Origin: Deltaproteobacteria bacterium
Lineage (GTDB): Bacteria; Desulfobacterota; Desulfobacteria; Desulfobacterales; JAFDMD01
Direction of reading: 5' to 3'
DNA length: 64,000 nt
Assembly (NCBI GenBank): GCA_019306065.1
Contig: JAFDMF010000009.1
Coordinates: forward strand, 1 to 64,000
Positions 7,656 to 16,994 of the stretch are shown piece after piece. Position 1 is the first letter of the stretch, and each line of letters starts with the position of its first letter. The translations under genes were made by a program, and so were the position numbers. Under the pieces are notes generated by a model that saw only the letters and a list, made by a program, of their open reading frames with translations, did not search any database and had not been told where the DNA came from.

Positions 7656-7797
7656 ATACAGCTATTTTAAATGTATAAGCCATATATTAATATTAGCTTT
7701 TCAAGTCAAGTAAAAACAGGAAAAAAAGAGGTTTTTGGCTTTAAAGTTTTATAAAATGTTGATAATTTTTGCTATAAATCTCTTTTTTTGAAAGGAT

Positions 7798-8814
7798 TTA
7801 AAAAAGCCCGTAAATTTTTTTTTCGCAATACGGGCATTTTCCGGTTTTAATAAGATTTTTTATAATATTAGACCCCTGTCTTTGTATTAAAGTTTTTTTA
7901 CAGGCGGGGCAGACGGTATTTTCGGAATTGTTCCCCGGAAAGTTTCCTATATAGATATATTCCAATCCCGCGGATTCTCCTATATCTTTTGCAGTATAAA
8001 GAGATTTGCCGGAAGTGGGCGGAATGTGAGAAAGATTGTATGTAGGATAAAAACGGTTTATATGCCACGGAGTATCTTTGCCGAGATTTTTGGCTATAAA
8101 GTGGGCAATAGATTTAATCTCTTGTTCGGAATCGTTTATTGTAGGAATTAAAAGGGTTGTAACCTCTAATATTATTCCGTTTTTTTTCATAAATTTTAAG
8201 GAGTTTTTTACAGGTTCAATATCGGCTTTGCATATTTTTTTATAAAATAAAGGATTAAAAGATTTTAAATCTATGTTTACCCCGTCAAGCCATGGAATAA
8301 GCGCTTCAAGACATGATTTAGACATATAGCCGTTTGTTACGAATATATTTTTAACTCCTTTCTCTTGCGCCATAGCCGCAATATCTGATGCAAATTCAAA
8401 ATATACGGTAGGCTCGGTATATGTATAGGATATGCTTGAGCATTTATATTTCAATGCAAGATTAACAATTTCTTCCGGATTTGTCTGTTTTCCTTGTCCG
8501 CCAGAATTCTGTTTTGAATGATTAATTTGGGATATATCCATGTTTTGACAAAAAGAGCATTGAAAATTGCATCCGGAAGTGGCGATTGAAAAGGATACGC
8601 TGCCGGGTAAAAAATGAAACAAAGGCTTTTTTTCTATAGGGTCTATATTTGCCGCAGCTATTTTTCCATATACCAAAGAGTAAAGCGTTCCGTTTTTATT
8701 TTCACGCGCTTTGCATACTCCTCTGCGCCCGTTTTTTATAATGCAGTTATGAGAGCATAGAAAACATTCAACCTCATTATTATCTAATTTTTTATAAAAT
8801 TTGGCTTGCTGCAT
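7798..8814 (-). CDS. amrS: AmmeMemoRadiSam-type radical SAM enzyme
   Basis: 338 aa. The N-terminal Cys-rich part (Cys17, 20, 24, 34) precedes the radical SAM cluster motif CNFQCSFC (Cys82, 86, 89). Downstream are the conserved SYTYTEPTVYFEF and VTNGYMSKSCLEALIPWLDGVNIDLKSF segments, then HINRFYPTY, and a C-terminal zinc ribbon CPACKKT...CPYCEKK. This order matches the PflX-like radical SAM member of the AmmeMemoRadiSam set, whose reaction is not established. The usual AMMECR1/Memo partners are not adjacent. Last gene of a three-gene minus-strand operon, 6 bases after the methyltransferase. Confidence 0.85.
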   Translation of the reverse strand: MQQAKFYKKLDNNEVECFLCSHNCIIKNGRRGVCKARENKNGTLYSLVYGKIAAANIDPIEKKPLFHFLPGSVSFSIATSGCNFQCSFCQNMDISQINHSKQNSGGQGKQTNPEEIVNLALKYKCSSISYTYTEPTVYFEFASDIAAMAQEKGVKNIFVTNGYMSKSCLEALIPWLDGVNIDLKSFNPLFYKKICKADIEPVKNSLKFMKKNGIILEVTTLLIPTINDSEQEIKSIAHFIAKNLGKDTPWHINRFYPTYNLSHIPPTSGKSLYTAKDIGESAGLEYIYIGNFPGNNSENTVCPACKKTLIQRQGSNIIKNLIKTGKCPYCEKKIYGLF

Positions 8815-8820
8815 AACCTT

Positions 8821-9561
8821 TTAAATACCGGCAGTTTGCTTTGTTAAGCTTTTTAATTTAAGAGGAGCAGTTCTAAAGGTCGGCTTTAAAACCGCTGTTA
8901 TTCCTGCAAAAGCCCCGAACGGATTTTTGCGTAGAATATTTTCCAAATTTTCATTTTTTAATGTGGATTCCTTTATTAACGGCAGAGGCTGATAAGAGGT
9001 TTTCCATGTTATTGGAATATCGCCCATTAATGATTTTATAATATTATTTATTTCCCAAATTGCAAAAAAACGGGCTTTTTTATAAATTGTATCCGAAAAG
9101 ATACCTTTAATTTTTCTTTCGATATTTTTTACGGCGTATTTATTTAATATTCCTATAAAAATTTTATCTTTTGTAACTCTGCACGCCTCTTCTACGGTTT
9201 TTATAGGATTTTCGGTAAATTCTAACGCAGTTATAAGCAAAGAGTAATCAAAAGAATTATCTTTAAAAGGAAGATCTTCAAATACGCCTTTATGTATATC
9301 GACTTTATTCTCCAGCTTTTTTGTCGCAATATCTATCAGATAAGGGGAGGCTTCGATACCTGCTGCATTTAATCCTTTTTTTATAAAAAATTCCAGATGA
9401 TAGCCGAGTTTGCATCCTATATCAAGTATAGAGGCTCCGGGTATAGGCGCAAGCATATTATAGGCAAGCTCAATCTGCTTTGTGATTATTTTTGCATTTA
9501 AAGGATCTTCAGCCCATTTTTTATAAAGCTGCGAATTATTAAAGTCGAATATATAACTCAT
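8821..9561 (-). CDS. class I SAM-dependent methyltransferase
   Basis: 246 aa. Motif I is GASILDIGCKLGYHLEFF, followed by an acidic strand-2 position (GIEAS) and motif IV-like DNSFDYSLLITALEFTENP, the layout of the Methyltransf_11 fold. The C-terminal third (TSYQPLPL, NPFGAFAG) is lineage-specific and probably holds the substrate site. The substrate is unknown. It sits 4 bases after the TPR gene and 6 bases before the radical SAM gene, suggesting a joint function. Confidence 0.8.
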   Translation of the reverse strand: MSYIFDFNNSQLYKKWAEDPLNAKIITKQIELAYNMLAPIPGASILDIGCKLGYHLEFFIKKGLNAAGIEASPYLIDIATKKLENKVDIHKGVFEDLPFKDNSFDYSLLITALEFTENPIKTVEEACRVTKDKIFIGILNKYAVKNIERKIKGIFSDTIYKKARFFAIWEINNIIKSLMGDIPITWKTSYQPLPLIKESTLKNENLENILRKNPFGAFAGITAVLKPTFRTAPLKLKSLTKQTAGI

Positions 9562-9565
9562 AAAA

Positions 9566-10186
9566 TCACTCGTTTTGTTTAATTGATTCCAAAAGTTTTG
9601 CTTCTACTTCATAACCGAGTTTTTCAGCCTCTTTTATATGCTTTTCAGCCTGTTGTTTATCCCCTTTTTCCAGATATGCAAGGGCGATATTATTATGGGC
9701 AACCGCAAAATCCGGCGAAAGTTCAAGTGTTTTTTTATTTGCTTTTATAGATTCGTCTATAAGCCCTTTCATTAAATATGCGTTTGCCAGCGTAGTATAA
9801 GCTTGAATAAACTGATTATTAAAAGTTATAGCCTTTTTTAAAGCCGCTATGGCTTCGTCCGTCTTTCCGAGTTGAAGGTTTATAAAGCCTATGTTTCCGT
9901 ATCCTATAGAAAACCCCGCTCTGCAGCTCACCGCTTTTTTATTATATTCCAAACATTCTTCCAAATCTCCGTCTTTTAAGCGGAGCCCCCCCAATTGAAC
10001 ATAAGCCTCTGAAAGAGTAGGACTGCATTCTATAGCCTCTAAAAATTCCTTTTTAGCTTCATCATAAAGCTTTTTGCCCATAAGAGCGACTCCAAGATTA
10101 TAATGAGAAGTTCCGCATTCCGGATTAGATGCTATGGCGCTGCGTTGTATAGCAATATATTCATCGACATTCTTTGCTTTTTCCAT
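9566..10186 (-). CDS. tetratricopeptide repeat protein
   Basis: 206 aa made of five to six consecutive TPR units. Each shows the Y/A-x(2)-LG-x-A and P-pattern, for example SHYNLGVALMGKKLYDEAKK, AYVQLGGLRLKDGDLEECL and AHNNIALAYLEKGDKQQAEK. No signal peptide or membrane helix, so it is probably a cytoplasmic scaffold. First gene of the operon containing the methyltransferase and the radical SAM enzyme. Confidence 0.85.
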   Translation of the reverse strand: MEKAKNVDEYIAIQRSAIASNPECGTSHYNLGVALMGKKLYDEAKKEFLEAIECSPTLSEAYVQLGGLRLKDGDLEECLEYNKKAVSCRAGFSIGYGNIGFINLQLGKTDEAIAALKKAITFNNQFIQAYTTLANAYLMKGLIDESIKANKKTLELSPDFAVAHNNIALAYLEKGDKQQAEKHIKEAEKLGYEVEAKLLESIKQNE

Positions 10187-10544
10187 TAATTTTTGCTCCT
10201 TTTTTAAAACCGTTGCATAATTTTTTATTTTGCGCGCTTTTTGTAAAAATAAACAAAATTATTTGTTATGCAGCCCTCTTTTTGATTTATAACTTGATAC
10301 GGTTATTATATTAATTTAGTATGGAAGTAAATATAAAGTTTCAGAGATTTTTTTATAGAATCTTAATCTAATGGTAAAAAAGAATGACTATAAAAATAAT
10401 AAAGGGATTTCTCGCTGCGTTCGTCGAAATTTCATAATATAAATAATAGGGGAATATCCATAGAATAAAAGTTAGACGCAAAGGGGAAAAATTTCATAAA
10501 AACGCTATGGAAAAATTATAACTATACAACATAAGGAGAATGTT
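10187..10544. other. 358-bp divergent intergenic region
   Basis: Lies between the divergent TPR operon and the dapA-like gene, so it must hold both promoters. A REP-like copy is at 10401-10433. An ATAAGGAG ribosome binding site stands just before the 10545 start. No further structure or coding frame seen. Confidence 0.5.
10401..10433 (+). repeat. REP-like interspersed repeat
   Basis: AAAGGGATTTCTCGCTGCGT followed by TCGTCGAAATTTC. The upstream flank ATAAAAATAAT is shared with the copies at 51293 and 53644. Confidence 0.75.
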
Positions 10545-11573
10545 ATGAAACAAGGCTGCTATACGGCGTTAATCACTCCATTTAAAAATGATGGCATAGA
10601 TTATCAGGAAATTGAAAAGCTTATTGAATTTCAAATAGAAAATAGAATCTCCGGCATACTTGTTTTCGGCACTACGGGAGAATCTCCTACAATTGAGCCG
10701 AACGAACAAACAAGCCTTATTGATTTTGCCGGAAAGCTTATAAAAGACAGAACCATGTTTATAGCCGGAACAGGAAGTAATAATACCGCTAAAACCCTTA
10801 AATCAACCGAATATGCGGTAAAAGCGGGAGCAGATGCGGCTCTTTTGGTTGATCCTTATTATAATGGGCCCAGCTCGCTGGAGATACGCAAAGAGTATAT
10901 ATCTCCGGTTGCAAAGGCGTTTCCCCAAACCGAAATAATACCTTATATAATACCCAGCAGAACAGGAACAAAACTTTTTGCCGAAGATATGGCAATATTA
11001 AAAGAGGAGTTTTCCAACATAAAAGCCGTAAAAGAGGCTACAGGCGATTTTGATAACATGAAAAAAATCAGATACTTTTGTCCCGAAAATTTTTCAATAT
11101 TTTCCGGAGATGATGCAAATACATATAAAATGATGACAGATCCGGATATACTGGCATCTGGGGTTATCTCCGTAATATCCAACATAGCCCCGAAAGCGAT
11201 TGCAGATATGGTTAGTTTTATAAATAAAGGAGAACAGGACAAAGCAAAAACAATAGCATTTGCAATGGCGCCTTTATTTAATCTTGTAACCTTCGGAGTT
11301 TCCGAAAAAACCCCTTACGGCGAGGTTTTTTACAAATTTAAAAATCCGCTCCCCATAAAAACCGCTATGAATATACTCGGAATGCCTGCCGGAAGATGCA
11401 GAAGACCTTTGGGAAAAATGACAAAAGATGGGGTGGATATGATTATAAGGGCTATAAGAAAAGTTCATTCCGCAGATCCCGAAATATTAAAGCCTATAGC
11501 AAACTTTTTTAACGTAGATATTATAGAGCGTATAAATAATTCAGATTATATAACCGATCTTTTTTACAGTTAG
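10545..11573 (+). CDS. dihydrodipicolinate synthase family aldolase
   Basis: 342 aa. TIM-barrel DapA signatures are in order: FGTTGESPT (about residues 41-49), DPYYNGPSS (103-111), YIIPSRTGT with the catalytic Tyr134, and VKEATGDFDNM with the Schiff-base Lys163. The normal reaction is condensation of pyruvate with aspartate semialdehyde in lysine/diaminopimelate synthesis. It is longer than typical DapA (about 290-300 aa) because of a C-terminal extension after residue 290. IPYIIPSRTG replaces the usual YNVPGRTG, so a related aldolase role is possible. It stands alone, with an AAGGAG site before the ATG. Confidence 0.85.
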   Translation: MKQGCYTALITPFKNDGIDYQEIEKLIEFQIENRISGILVFGTTGESPTIEPNEQTSLIDFAGKLIKDRTMFIAGTGSNNTAKTLKSTEYAVKAGADAALLVDPYYNGPSSLEIRKEYISPVAKAFPQTEIIPYIIPSRTGTKLFAEDMAILKEEFSNIKAVKEATGDFDNMKKIRYFCPENFSIFSGDDANTYKMMTDPDILASGVISVISNIAPKAIADMVSFINKGEQDKAKTIAFAMAPLFNLVTFGVSEKTPYGEVFYKFKNPLPIKTAMNILGMPAGRCRRPLGKMTKDGVDMIIRAIRKVHSADPEILKPIANFFNVDIIERINNSDYITDLFYS

Positions 11574-11596
11574 GTTTTTGATATTTTTTGCGCTGA

Positions 11597-11803
11597 AAAA
11601 AAGAGTATGATGAATTAGCGGAGGTAATTTTAAAACCGTCGGCTTATAAGAATGCGGAAATTTCAGAGATTGAAAAAGAGATAGATATAGGAATAAAATC
11701 GCCGATCAGCCAGCGGAGTCATGAAAAAATTTTTGACAACATAAGAGAAAAATATGCCCGCGCGTTAGGATGTTCTTTGTCCGTTAAGCTTATGAGCGTA
11801 TAA
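11597..11803 (+). pseudogene. start-less gene remnant, unknown family
   Basis: An open frame without a usable start (stop TGA at 11594-11596) reads EYDELAEVILKPSAYKNAEI, later SPISQRSHEKIFDNIREKYA, and ends LMSV-TAA at 11801-11803. The composition is clearly coding-like. It lies directly upstream of two other gene fragments, so it is most likely the 3' end of a deleted gene. Confidence 0.45.
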
Positions 11804-11838
11804 AATTCATTAGTAAATCAACTTGGGAGAGATATTAT

Positions 11839-12396
11839 ATGAAATCAATATCAAATAAAAAAGAGAATTATTTTTATGATAAGTTGACTGAGAAGAGGCA
11901 AGATTCCAAGCCATTAAAGCATAAAATGGAAGAAACTGTTCGGAAACTTATGGAAAATGATACAACTATAAATAAACCGGGAATGCTTTTAGGCAAAATA
12001 CAAAGCGGTAAAACGCGAGCTTTTATTGGAGTAATAGCATTATCTTTTGATAAGGGATATGATATTGCAATAATACTTACCAAAGGAACAAAAGCCCTTG
12101 CAGAGCAAACATATAATAGATTGGAAAAAGATTTTTCAGAATTTATTGAGGTTGATGAGGTTCAAATAAGAGATATAATGCATCTTCCTGATGAACTTTC
12201 GAAATATGAACTTATGGACAAACAGGTCTTTGTTGTAAAAAAACAAACTCATAATTTGGATAGAATTATTAAAGCGCTTACGGAAACTTATCCTGATTTA
12301 AGTAAAAAATTTTTTTTTATTGTTGATAATGAAGCGGATTATGCCAGTATAGGTTTTAGAAAAGAACGGAAAGATATAGAATTATACAGGAGCTAA
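11839..12396 (+). pseudogene. truncated Z1/helicase-like ATPase, N-terminal fragment
   Basis: 185 codons with a good local start (GGGAGAGAT upstream). Walker A is GKIQSGKTRA (residues 52-61). A strand GYDIAIILTKGTKALAEQTYNRL follows, then FVVKKQTHNLDRI and a Walker B-like FFFIVDNEADYASIGF (residues 158-173). This matches the N-terminal ATPase part of Z1-type proteins, which continue for several hundred residues in restriction-like and repair-associated loci. Here the homology ends right after Walker B, where the DNA switches to a VapC fragment in another frame. The product, if made, would lack the Z1 region and the helicase motifs. Confidence 0.7.
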
Positions 12397-12608
12397 TATC
12401 AGAAATAAATATAGTCGATTTTGATAGTAATGCAGGAAAATATTTTGGGAGAATTAAAGTCAATTTAAAAAGCAGCGGCGAAATAATTAACGATTCGGAT
12501 TTGTTTATCGCCTCAATAGCGATTTCAAACGACTATACGTTTATTACTAATAACGAAAATCATTTTAGAAGGATTGAAGATTTAAAAATAAAAAATTGGA
12601 TAGAATAA
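12360..12608 (+). pseudogene. C-terminal fragment of a VapC-like PIN toxin
   Basis: A frame overlapping the Z1 fragment by about 35 bases reads RYRIIQELISEINIVDFDS, then DSDLFIASIAISNDYTFITN, NENHFRRIEDLKIKNW and stops at 12606. This is the second half of a VapC PIN domain, with the acidic DSDLFIA and TNN motifs. The N-terminal half with the first catalytic Asp is missing and there is no start codon. It is joined directly to the Z1 fragment, so a deletion or recombination fused two unrelated genes. Confidence 0.75.
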
Positions 12609-12730
12609 AAAAATTGGCTTTTCGGACTATGGAAAGATAACAATACGATATAAAATGTGAATGATTATTTTAGGAATTTGAGAAAAGGAAGATTTTAAGG
12701 AGCGGGAGTTTTGAAATAGGGAGCAAAATT

Positions 12731-13666
12731 ATGGAAAAAAAAGAGATAGGGCAATGTAGGAGTTTAAAGATTAAATGCGTATCCGAGATAGGCTGGTTGG
12801 ATCCCGAAAAACTTCTTAATCAAATGCAGAAAGGCGGAGGCTTGGAAAAAAATCAATGGACAATACCATGGTCTTATGAAAACGCCGCGGGTTTTTGCAG
12901 TTTGATTGATATGGAAACGCTTGAGGGCGAGCATCATAAATTTTTGTTGGATACGGGATGGAACAATCAATATATGGACAAATGTTTCAAAAGAGAAGGT
13001 ATTGATAGAATGCTGAAAGATAAAGAAATAGATTCTTTAATAATAAGTCATGAGCATTTGGATCACTTTTGGGGCTTGGAAACAGTTTTAAAATATAATC
13101 CCGATATTAAAATTATTATTCCGAATACCTTTTTCCCCGAAGGTAAAGCTTTTTTAAAAGGAGCCGAATTTGCGGCGGCTAATGTTAGAAACAGAATTTC
13201 GCATGAAGGGGAGCTGATTAAAATTAAGCCTAAAGAGATAAAAAAAATATATGACGGCTGCGCGGTTGCCGCTTTCGATCTGCCCATTATAATACGGGTT
13301 AGAGGCGAAGTGTCATTATATTTTAATATTAAAGATAAAGGTGTTATTTGCGTTACTGGATGTTGTCATCAAGGGATTATAAGTTTTGCCGAATTTGCCA
13401 AAAAAAATATTGCCGGGGCCGAAAACCTGTATGGAGTTTACGGAGGTCTTCATATTGCTCCTTTCGGGACGCTGACTCCTGAAGGGGAAAAGGTTATAAA
13501 GGAGATGGCAAGATACAATTTTAAAAAGATTGCCTGCAATCATTGTACAGGTATTGAAGCGGTTCGTAAAATGATAGAATTAGGGTATCCTATTGTTAAG
13601 GGAACTGGCAGATACGGTTCGGCAAGCGATCTTTATATTGGCAACGGAGACGAAGTTATCTTCTAA
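12731..13666 (+). CDS. metallo-beta-lactamase fold hydrolase
   Basis: 311 aa. The MBL-fold signature is SHEHLDHFWG (His107, His109, Asp111, His112). An upstream strand FLLDTGWNNQ, a later CVTGCCHQGI and a terminal CNHCTG around His give the remaining metal ligands. The order and length fit the family that includes the ribofuranosylaminobenzene 5'-phosphate synthase-like proteins of archaea and anaerobic bacteria; the substrate is unknown. Both neighbours face the same way, but 120 bases of spacer and an own AAGGAGCGGGAG stretch argue for independent transcription. Confidence 0.8.
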   Translation: MEKKEIGQCRSLKIKCVSEIGWLDPEKLLNQMQKGGGLEKNQWTIPWSYENAAGFCSLIDMETLEGEHHKFLLDTGWNNQYMDKCFKREGIDRMLKDKEIDSLIISHEHLDHFWGLETVLKYNPDIKIIIPNTFFPEGKAFLKGAEFAAANVRNRISHEGELIKIKPKEIKKIYDGCAVAAFDLPIIIRVRGEVSLYFNIKDKGVICVTGCCHQGIISFAEFAKKNIAGAENLYGVYGGLHIAPFGTLTPEGEKVIKEMARYNFKKIACNHCTGIEAVRKMIELGYPIVKGTGRYGSASDLYIGNGDEVIF

Positions 13667-13765
13667 TCATTATACAAACTAATTCTTGACATAATCAGGG
13701 CGCTGCTATATAAATAAAATTTAAAATTTTCATAAGACAGACTGTTTAAGGAGTCTTTTTCCAGT

Positions 13766-14287
13766 ATGAATCTGATAAGTTTTTTAAAAGAAAATAAAGA
13801 AAACATATTAAAAAAATGGTTTAAGTATGTATCGGAAACATATCAAACCAATACTTCCAATTTTTTAATTAATAAAAAAGATCCTTTTGCAAACCCCGTA
13901 GGCAGCGCCATAATGAAAGGACTTTCGGCTATATTAGATGCAGTTTGCGGGCTTGTGGATAAAAAAGAACTTCCGCCTTTTATAGATCCGGTTATAAGAA
14001 TTAGAGCCGTCCAAAGTTTTTCCCCTTCCGAATCAATTGGTTTTATACTCTTTTTAAAAGATATTATCAGAGAAAAATTTTATAAAGAGCGTAATAAAGA
14101 AAACTTTATCAAAGAACTTCTTGCAATAGAAACACAGATTGATGAAATTATTTTTATCGCCTTTGGAATTTATACGGAATGCAGGGAAAAAATAAACGAT
14201 ATTAAAGCAAATGAATTAAAAGATAGAACTTATAAAGCTTTTGAACGCGCCGGGTTAGTTGATAAGACGGATAAAGTCTTACAATAG
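13766..14287 (+). CDS. RsbRD N-terminal domain protein preceding dsrM
   Basis: 173 aa, one helical domain beginning NLISFLKENKENILKKWF, with the FANPVGSAIMKGLSAILDAV core and the SPSESIGFILFLKDIIREKF segment typical of RsbRD_N (RsbT co-antagonist N-terminal) proteins. In sulfate-reducing Desulfobacterota a gene of this kind regularly stands directly before dsrM. It is 76 bases upstream here, in the same direction. The role is probably sensory or regulatory for the Dsr membrane complex; no experimental function is known to me. Confidence 0.8.
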   Translation: MNLISFLKENKENILKKWFKYVSETYQTNTSNFLINKKDPFANPVGSAIMKGLSAILDAVCGLVDKKELPPFIDPVIRIRAVQSFSPSESIGFILFLKDIIREKFYKERNKENFIKELLAIETQIDEIIFIAFGIYTECREKINDIKANELKDRTYKAFERAGLVDKTDKVLQ

Positions 14288-14363
14288 CCTTTGGCATGCC
14301 AATTCAACATGTAATTTAAGATCAATCCCTTTAAAAAAGGGTTGAAAAGCGAGGTGTTTGTAG

Positions 14364-15368
14364 ATGAATATAAATTATTTGGCTTCGTTAATAGCAGTTA
14401 TTGTTTTGTTTTTGCTCGTTTATGTAGGCGTTGAAGCGGCGGGGCTCCGATATTTTTTCGGAGTGTTGCTCCCATATCTTGCAGTGATTATCTTTATTAT
14501 AGGTTTTGTAAAAAAGATAGTGGGATGGGCAAAAACTCCCGTGCCGTTTCGTATTCCTACAACCTGCGGGCAACAGGAAACATTAAGTTGGATTAAACCT
14601 GCAAAAATTGATAATCCGACTACCGGTTCCGGCGTTTTTGTGAGAATGCTTTTGGAAATATTATGCTTTAGATCCTTATTCAGAAACACTAAAATGGAAT
14701 TAAGAGAAGGGGATAAACTCTCTTATGAATGGGAAAAATGGCTTTGGCTTTTTGCTTTGGCTTTTCATTATTCCTTTTTAACGGTTTTATTGCGCCATTT
14801 AAGATTTTTTTTAGAACCTGTTCCGGGATGCGTTAAGTTTCTGGAAAGCATAGACGGTTTTTTACAAATAGGTTTGCCCGGCATTATGATATCCGGCATA
14901 ATTCTTCTTGCCGCTCTTTTATTTCTTCTTTTGAGAAGAATTCTTATACCTCAAATAAAGTATATATCGCTTGCATCCGATTATTTTCCGTTATTTTTGA
15001 TTATAGGAATCGCTATAACCGGCATTTTAATGCGTTATTTCACTCGGGTTGATATAGCCGGTATAAAAGAGCTTACAATAGGTCTTGTAACGTTTCATCC
15101 TACGGTTCCGGATGGCGGCATAGGAGGGCTTTTTTACGTTCATCTCTTTTTTGTAAGCGTTCTTATAGCATATTTCCCTTTTAGCAAGCTTATGCATTTG
15201 GGTGGAATATTTATGAGCCCCACGAGAAATCTTACTACAGATACGCGGGCAACAAGACATATTAATCCATGGAATTATGACGTTAAAGTTCATACCTATG
15301 AAGAGTATGAAGAAGAGTTCAGAGAAAAAATGATAGGAGCCGGGCTGCCGGTCGAAAAGGAGAGTTAA
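14364..15368 (+). CDS. dsrM: DsrM, membrane cytochrome b subunit of the DsrMKJOP complex
   Basis: 334 aa with about six membrane helices. A N-terminal pair (INYLASLIAVIVLFLLVYVG, PYLAVIIFIIGFV) is followed by a NarI-like diheme part with membrane histidines in FALAFHYSFLTVLLRHLRFF, TFHPTVPDGG, FYVHLFFVSV and FSKLMHLGGIFMSP. It takes electrons from menaquinol. Start ATG 14364 has GAGGTG upstream. dsrK begins at the very next base after its stop, so the two are translationally coupled. Confidence 0.95.
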   Translation: MNINYLASLIAVIVLFLLVYVGVEAAGLRYFFGVLLPYLAVIIFIIGFVKKIVGWAKTPVPFRIPTTCGQQETLSWIKPAKIDNPTTGSGVFVRMLLEILCFRSLFRNTKMELREGDKLSYEWEKWLWLFALAFHYSFLTVLLRHLRFFLEPVPGCVKFLESIDGFLQIGLPGIMISGIILLAALLFLLLRRILIPQIKYISLASDYFPLFLIIGIAITGILMRYFTRVDIAGIKELTIGLVTFHPTVPDGGIGGLFYVHLFFVSVLIAYFPFSKLMHLGGIFMSPTRNLTTDTRATRHINPWNYDVKVHTYEEYEEEFREKMIGAGLPVEKES

Positions 15369-16994
15369 ATGTCAGAGCCGAGACCTGATGAATTAATAAG
15401 GAAAATGGAGCATAAACCGCATCAAAAAGGGTGGATGGATACTCCTGTAAACATTAGAAAAGGAATGTATTGTTACGCTTCAAATCCGAAAAGCGTAGAA
15501 TATCTAGGGCTTCCTAATGCGCGCGCTTGGAATCCGCTTGATGTTGACTGGAAGCTTCCTCCCGATTGGCAAGAGATCATCCATAAAGGATTTAGAGAAC
15601 GCCTTGATAAATTCAGATCCTTTAAAATTTTTATGGATGTTTGCGTCAGATGCGGAGCATGCGCGGATAAATGCCATTTCTTTATAGGAACAGGCGATCC
15701 TAAAAACATGCCAGTATTAAGAGCGGAGCTTTTAAGATCGGTTTACAGAAACGACTTTACTATTGCCGGTAAAATTTTGGGAAAAATAGCCGGTGCGAGA
15801 GAAATGACAATAGACGTTTTAAAAGAGTGGTGGTATTACCTGTTTCAATGTACCGAATGCAGACGCTGTTCCGTATTCTGCCCTTATGGAATAGATACCG
15901 CAGAAATTACCATTATGGGGCGGGAACTTCTTAATCTTTTAGGGCTTAATATAGACTGGATAGCCACTCCCGTTGCAAACTGCTACAGAACAGGCAATCA
16001 TCTCGGAATACAGCCTCATGCTTATAAAGATATGCTCGACTTTTTTGTAGAAGATATTGAAGAGGTTACGGGAGTGAAAGTAGAGCCCTCTTTTAACAGA
16101 AAAGGAGCGGATATACTCTTTATTACCCCTTCGGGAGACGTTTTTGCCGATCCGGGCACATATACGGCTATGGGTTATCTTATTTTATTCCATTACTTAA
16201 AAGATATGGGATTAGATATTACATGGAGCACCTATGCTTCCGAAGGAGGAAATTTCGGCTTTTTTACTTCTCACGAAACAATGAAACGCCTCAATAAAAA
16301 AATGTATGCGGAAGCAAAAAGGCTTGGAGTAAAATGGATACTCGGAGGCGAATGCGGACACATGTGGCGAGTAATAAACCAATATATGGATACAATGAAC
16401 GGTCCTGCAGATTTTCTTGAAGCGCCCGTTTCGCCCATAACAGGCACAAAATTTGAAAATGCAAGATCCACCAAAATGGTTCATATAGCGGAATTTATGG
16501 CGGATCTTATAAAGCATAAAAAACTGAAACTTGATCCTTCCAGAAACGATCATCTTAAAGTTACATATCATGATTCCTGCAACCCTGCCAGAGGCATGGG
16601 AATACTTGAAGAGCCAAGATATGTAATTAATAATGTATGTAATCATTTTTATGAAATGCCGTCCAATACCATAAGAGAACAAACATTTTGCTGCGGAAGC
16701 GGAGCCGGTTTAAACGCCGGCGAAAACATAGAGCTAAGAATGGCGGGCGGATTTCCGAGAGCAAATGCGGTTAAACATGTTCATCAAAAATACGGAGTTA
16801 ATATGCTTGCCTGCATATGCGCCGTAGATAGAGCCGCATTACCGCCGCTTATGGATTATTGGGTTCCCGAAGTAGGCGTTACGGGTCTTACGGAGTTAGT
16901 GGCTAACGCTCTTATTGTACCGGGCGAAGCCGAAAGAACCACCGATTTAAGAGGCGAAGAACTTCAGGGTAAGGAGGAGGCTGAAGATGCTTAA
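15369..16994 (+). CDS. dsrK: DsrK, iron-sulfur heterodisulfide-reductase-like subunit
   Basis: 541 aa, the usual DsrK size. Two [4Fe-4S] motifs are present: CVRCGACADKCHFF (about residues 92-105) and CTECRRCSVFCPYG (about 161-174). A CCG-type region follows, with YHDSCNPARGMG and the FCCGSGAGLN motif that binds the special catalytic cluster. In HdrD-like proteins this site reduces a disulfide or trisulfide; DsrK is thought to act on DsrC. It overlaps dsrJ by 8 bases. Confidence 0.96.
   Translation: MSEPRPDELIRKMEHKPHQKGWMDTPVNIRKGMYCYASNPKSVEYLGLPNARAWNPLDVDWKLPPDWQEIIHKGFRERLDKFRSFKIFMDVCVRCGACADKCHFFIGTGDPKNMPVLRAELLRSVYRNDFTIAGKILGKIAGAREMTIDVLKEWWYYLFQCTECRRCSVFCPYGIDTAEITIMGRELLNLLGLNIDWIATPVANCYRTGNHLGIQPHAYKDMLDFFVEDIEEVTGVKVEPSFNRKGADILFITPSGDVFADPGTYTAMGYLILFHYLKDMGLDITWSTYASEGGNFGFFTSHETMKRLNKKMYAEAKRLGVKWILGGECGHMWRVINQYMDTMNGPADFLEAPVSPITGTKFENARSTKMVHIAEFMADLIKHKKLKLDPSRNDHLKVTYHDSCNPARGMGILEEPRYVINNVCNHFYEMPSNTIREQTFCCGSGAGLNAGENIELRMAGGFPRANAVKHVHQKYGVNMLACICAVDRAALPPLMDYWVPEVGVTGLTELVANALIVPGEAERTTDLRGEELQGKEEAEDA

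Larger units (their letters stand above)
7448..7797. other. 350-bp gap with a repeat copy and a terminator
   Basis: No coding frame supported. It holds a REP-like copy at 7509-7542 and a hairpin at 7627-7655, described separately. The remainder is AT-rich and contains the promoter region of the porin gene on the minus strand. Confidence 0.6.

Noticed and set aside
12397-12608. Complete VapC gene
   Set aside because: There is no start codon and the first catalytic Asp region is missing; only the C-terminal half is encoded.
16212-16682. 156-codon minus-strand frame within dsrK
   Set aside because: Antisense to a strongly conserved region of dsrK; His/Cys/Phe-rich composition is typical of a shadow.
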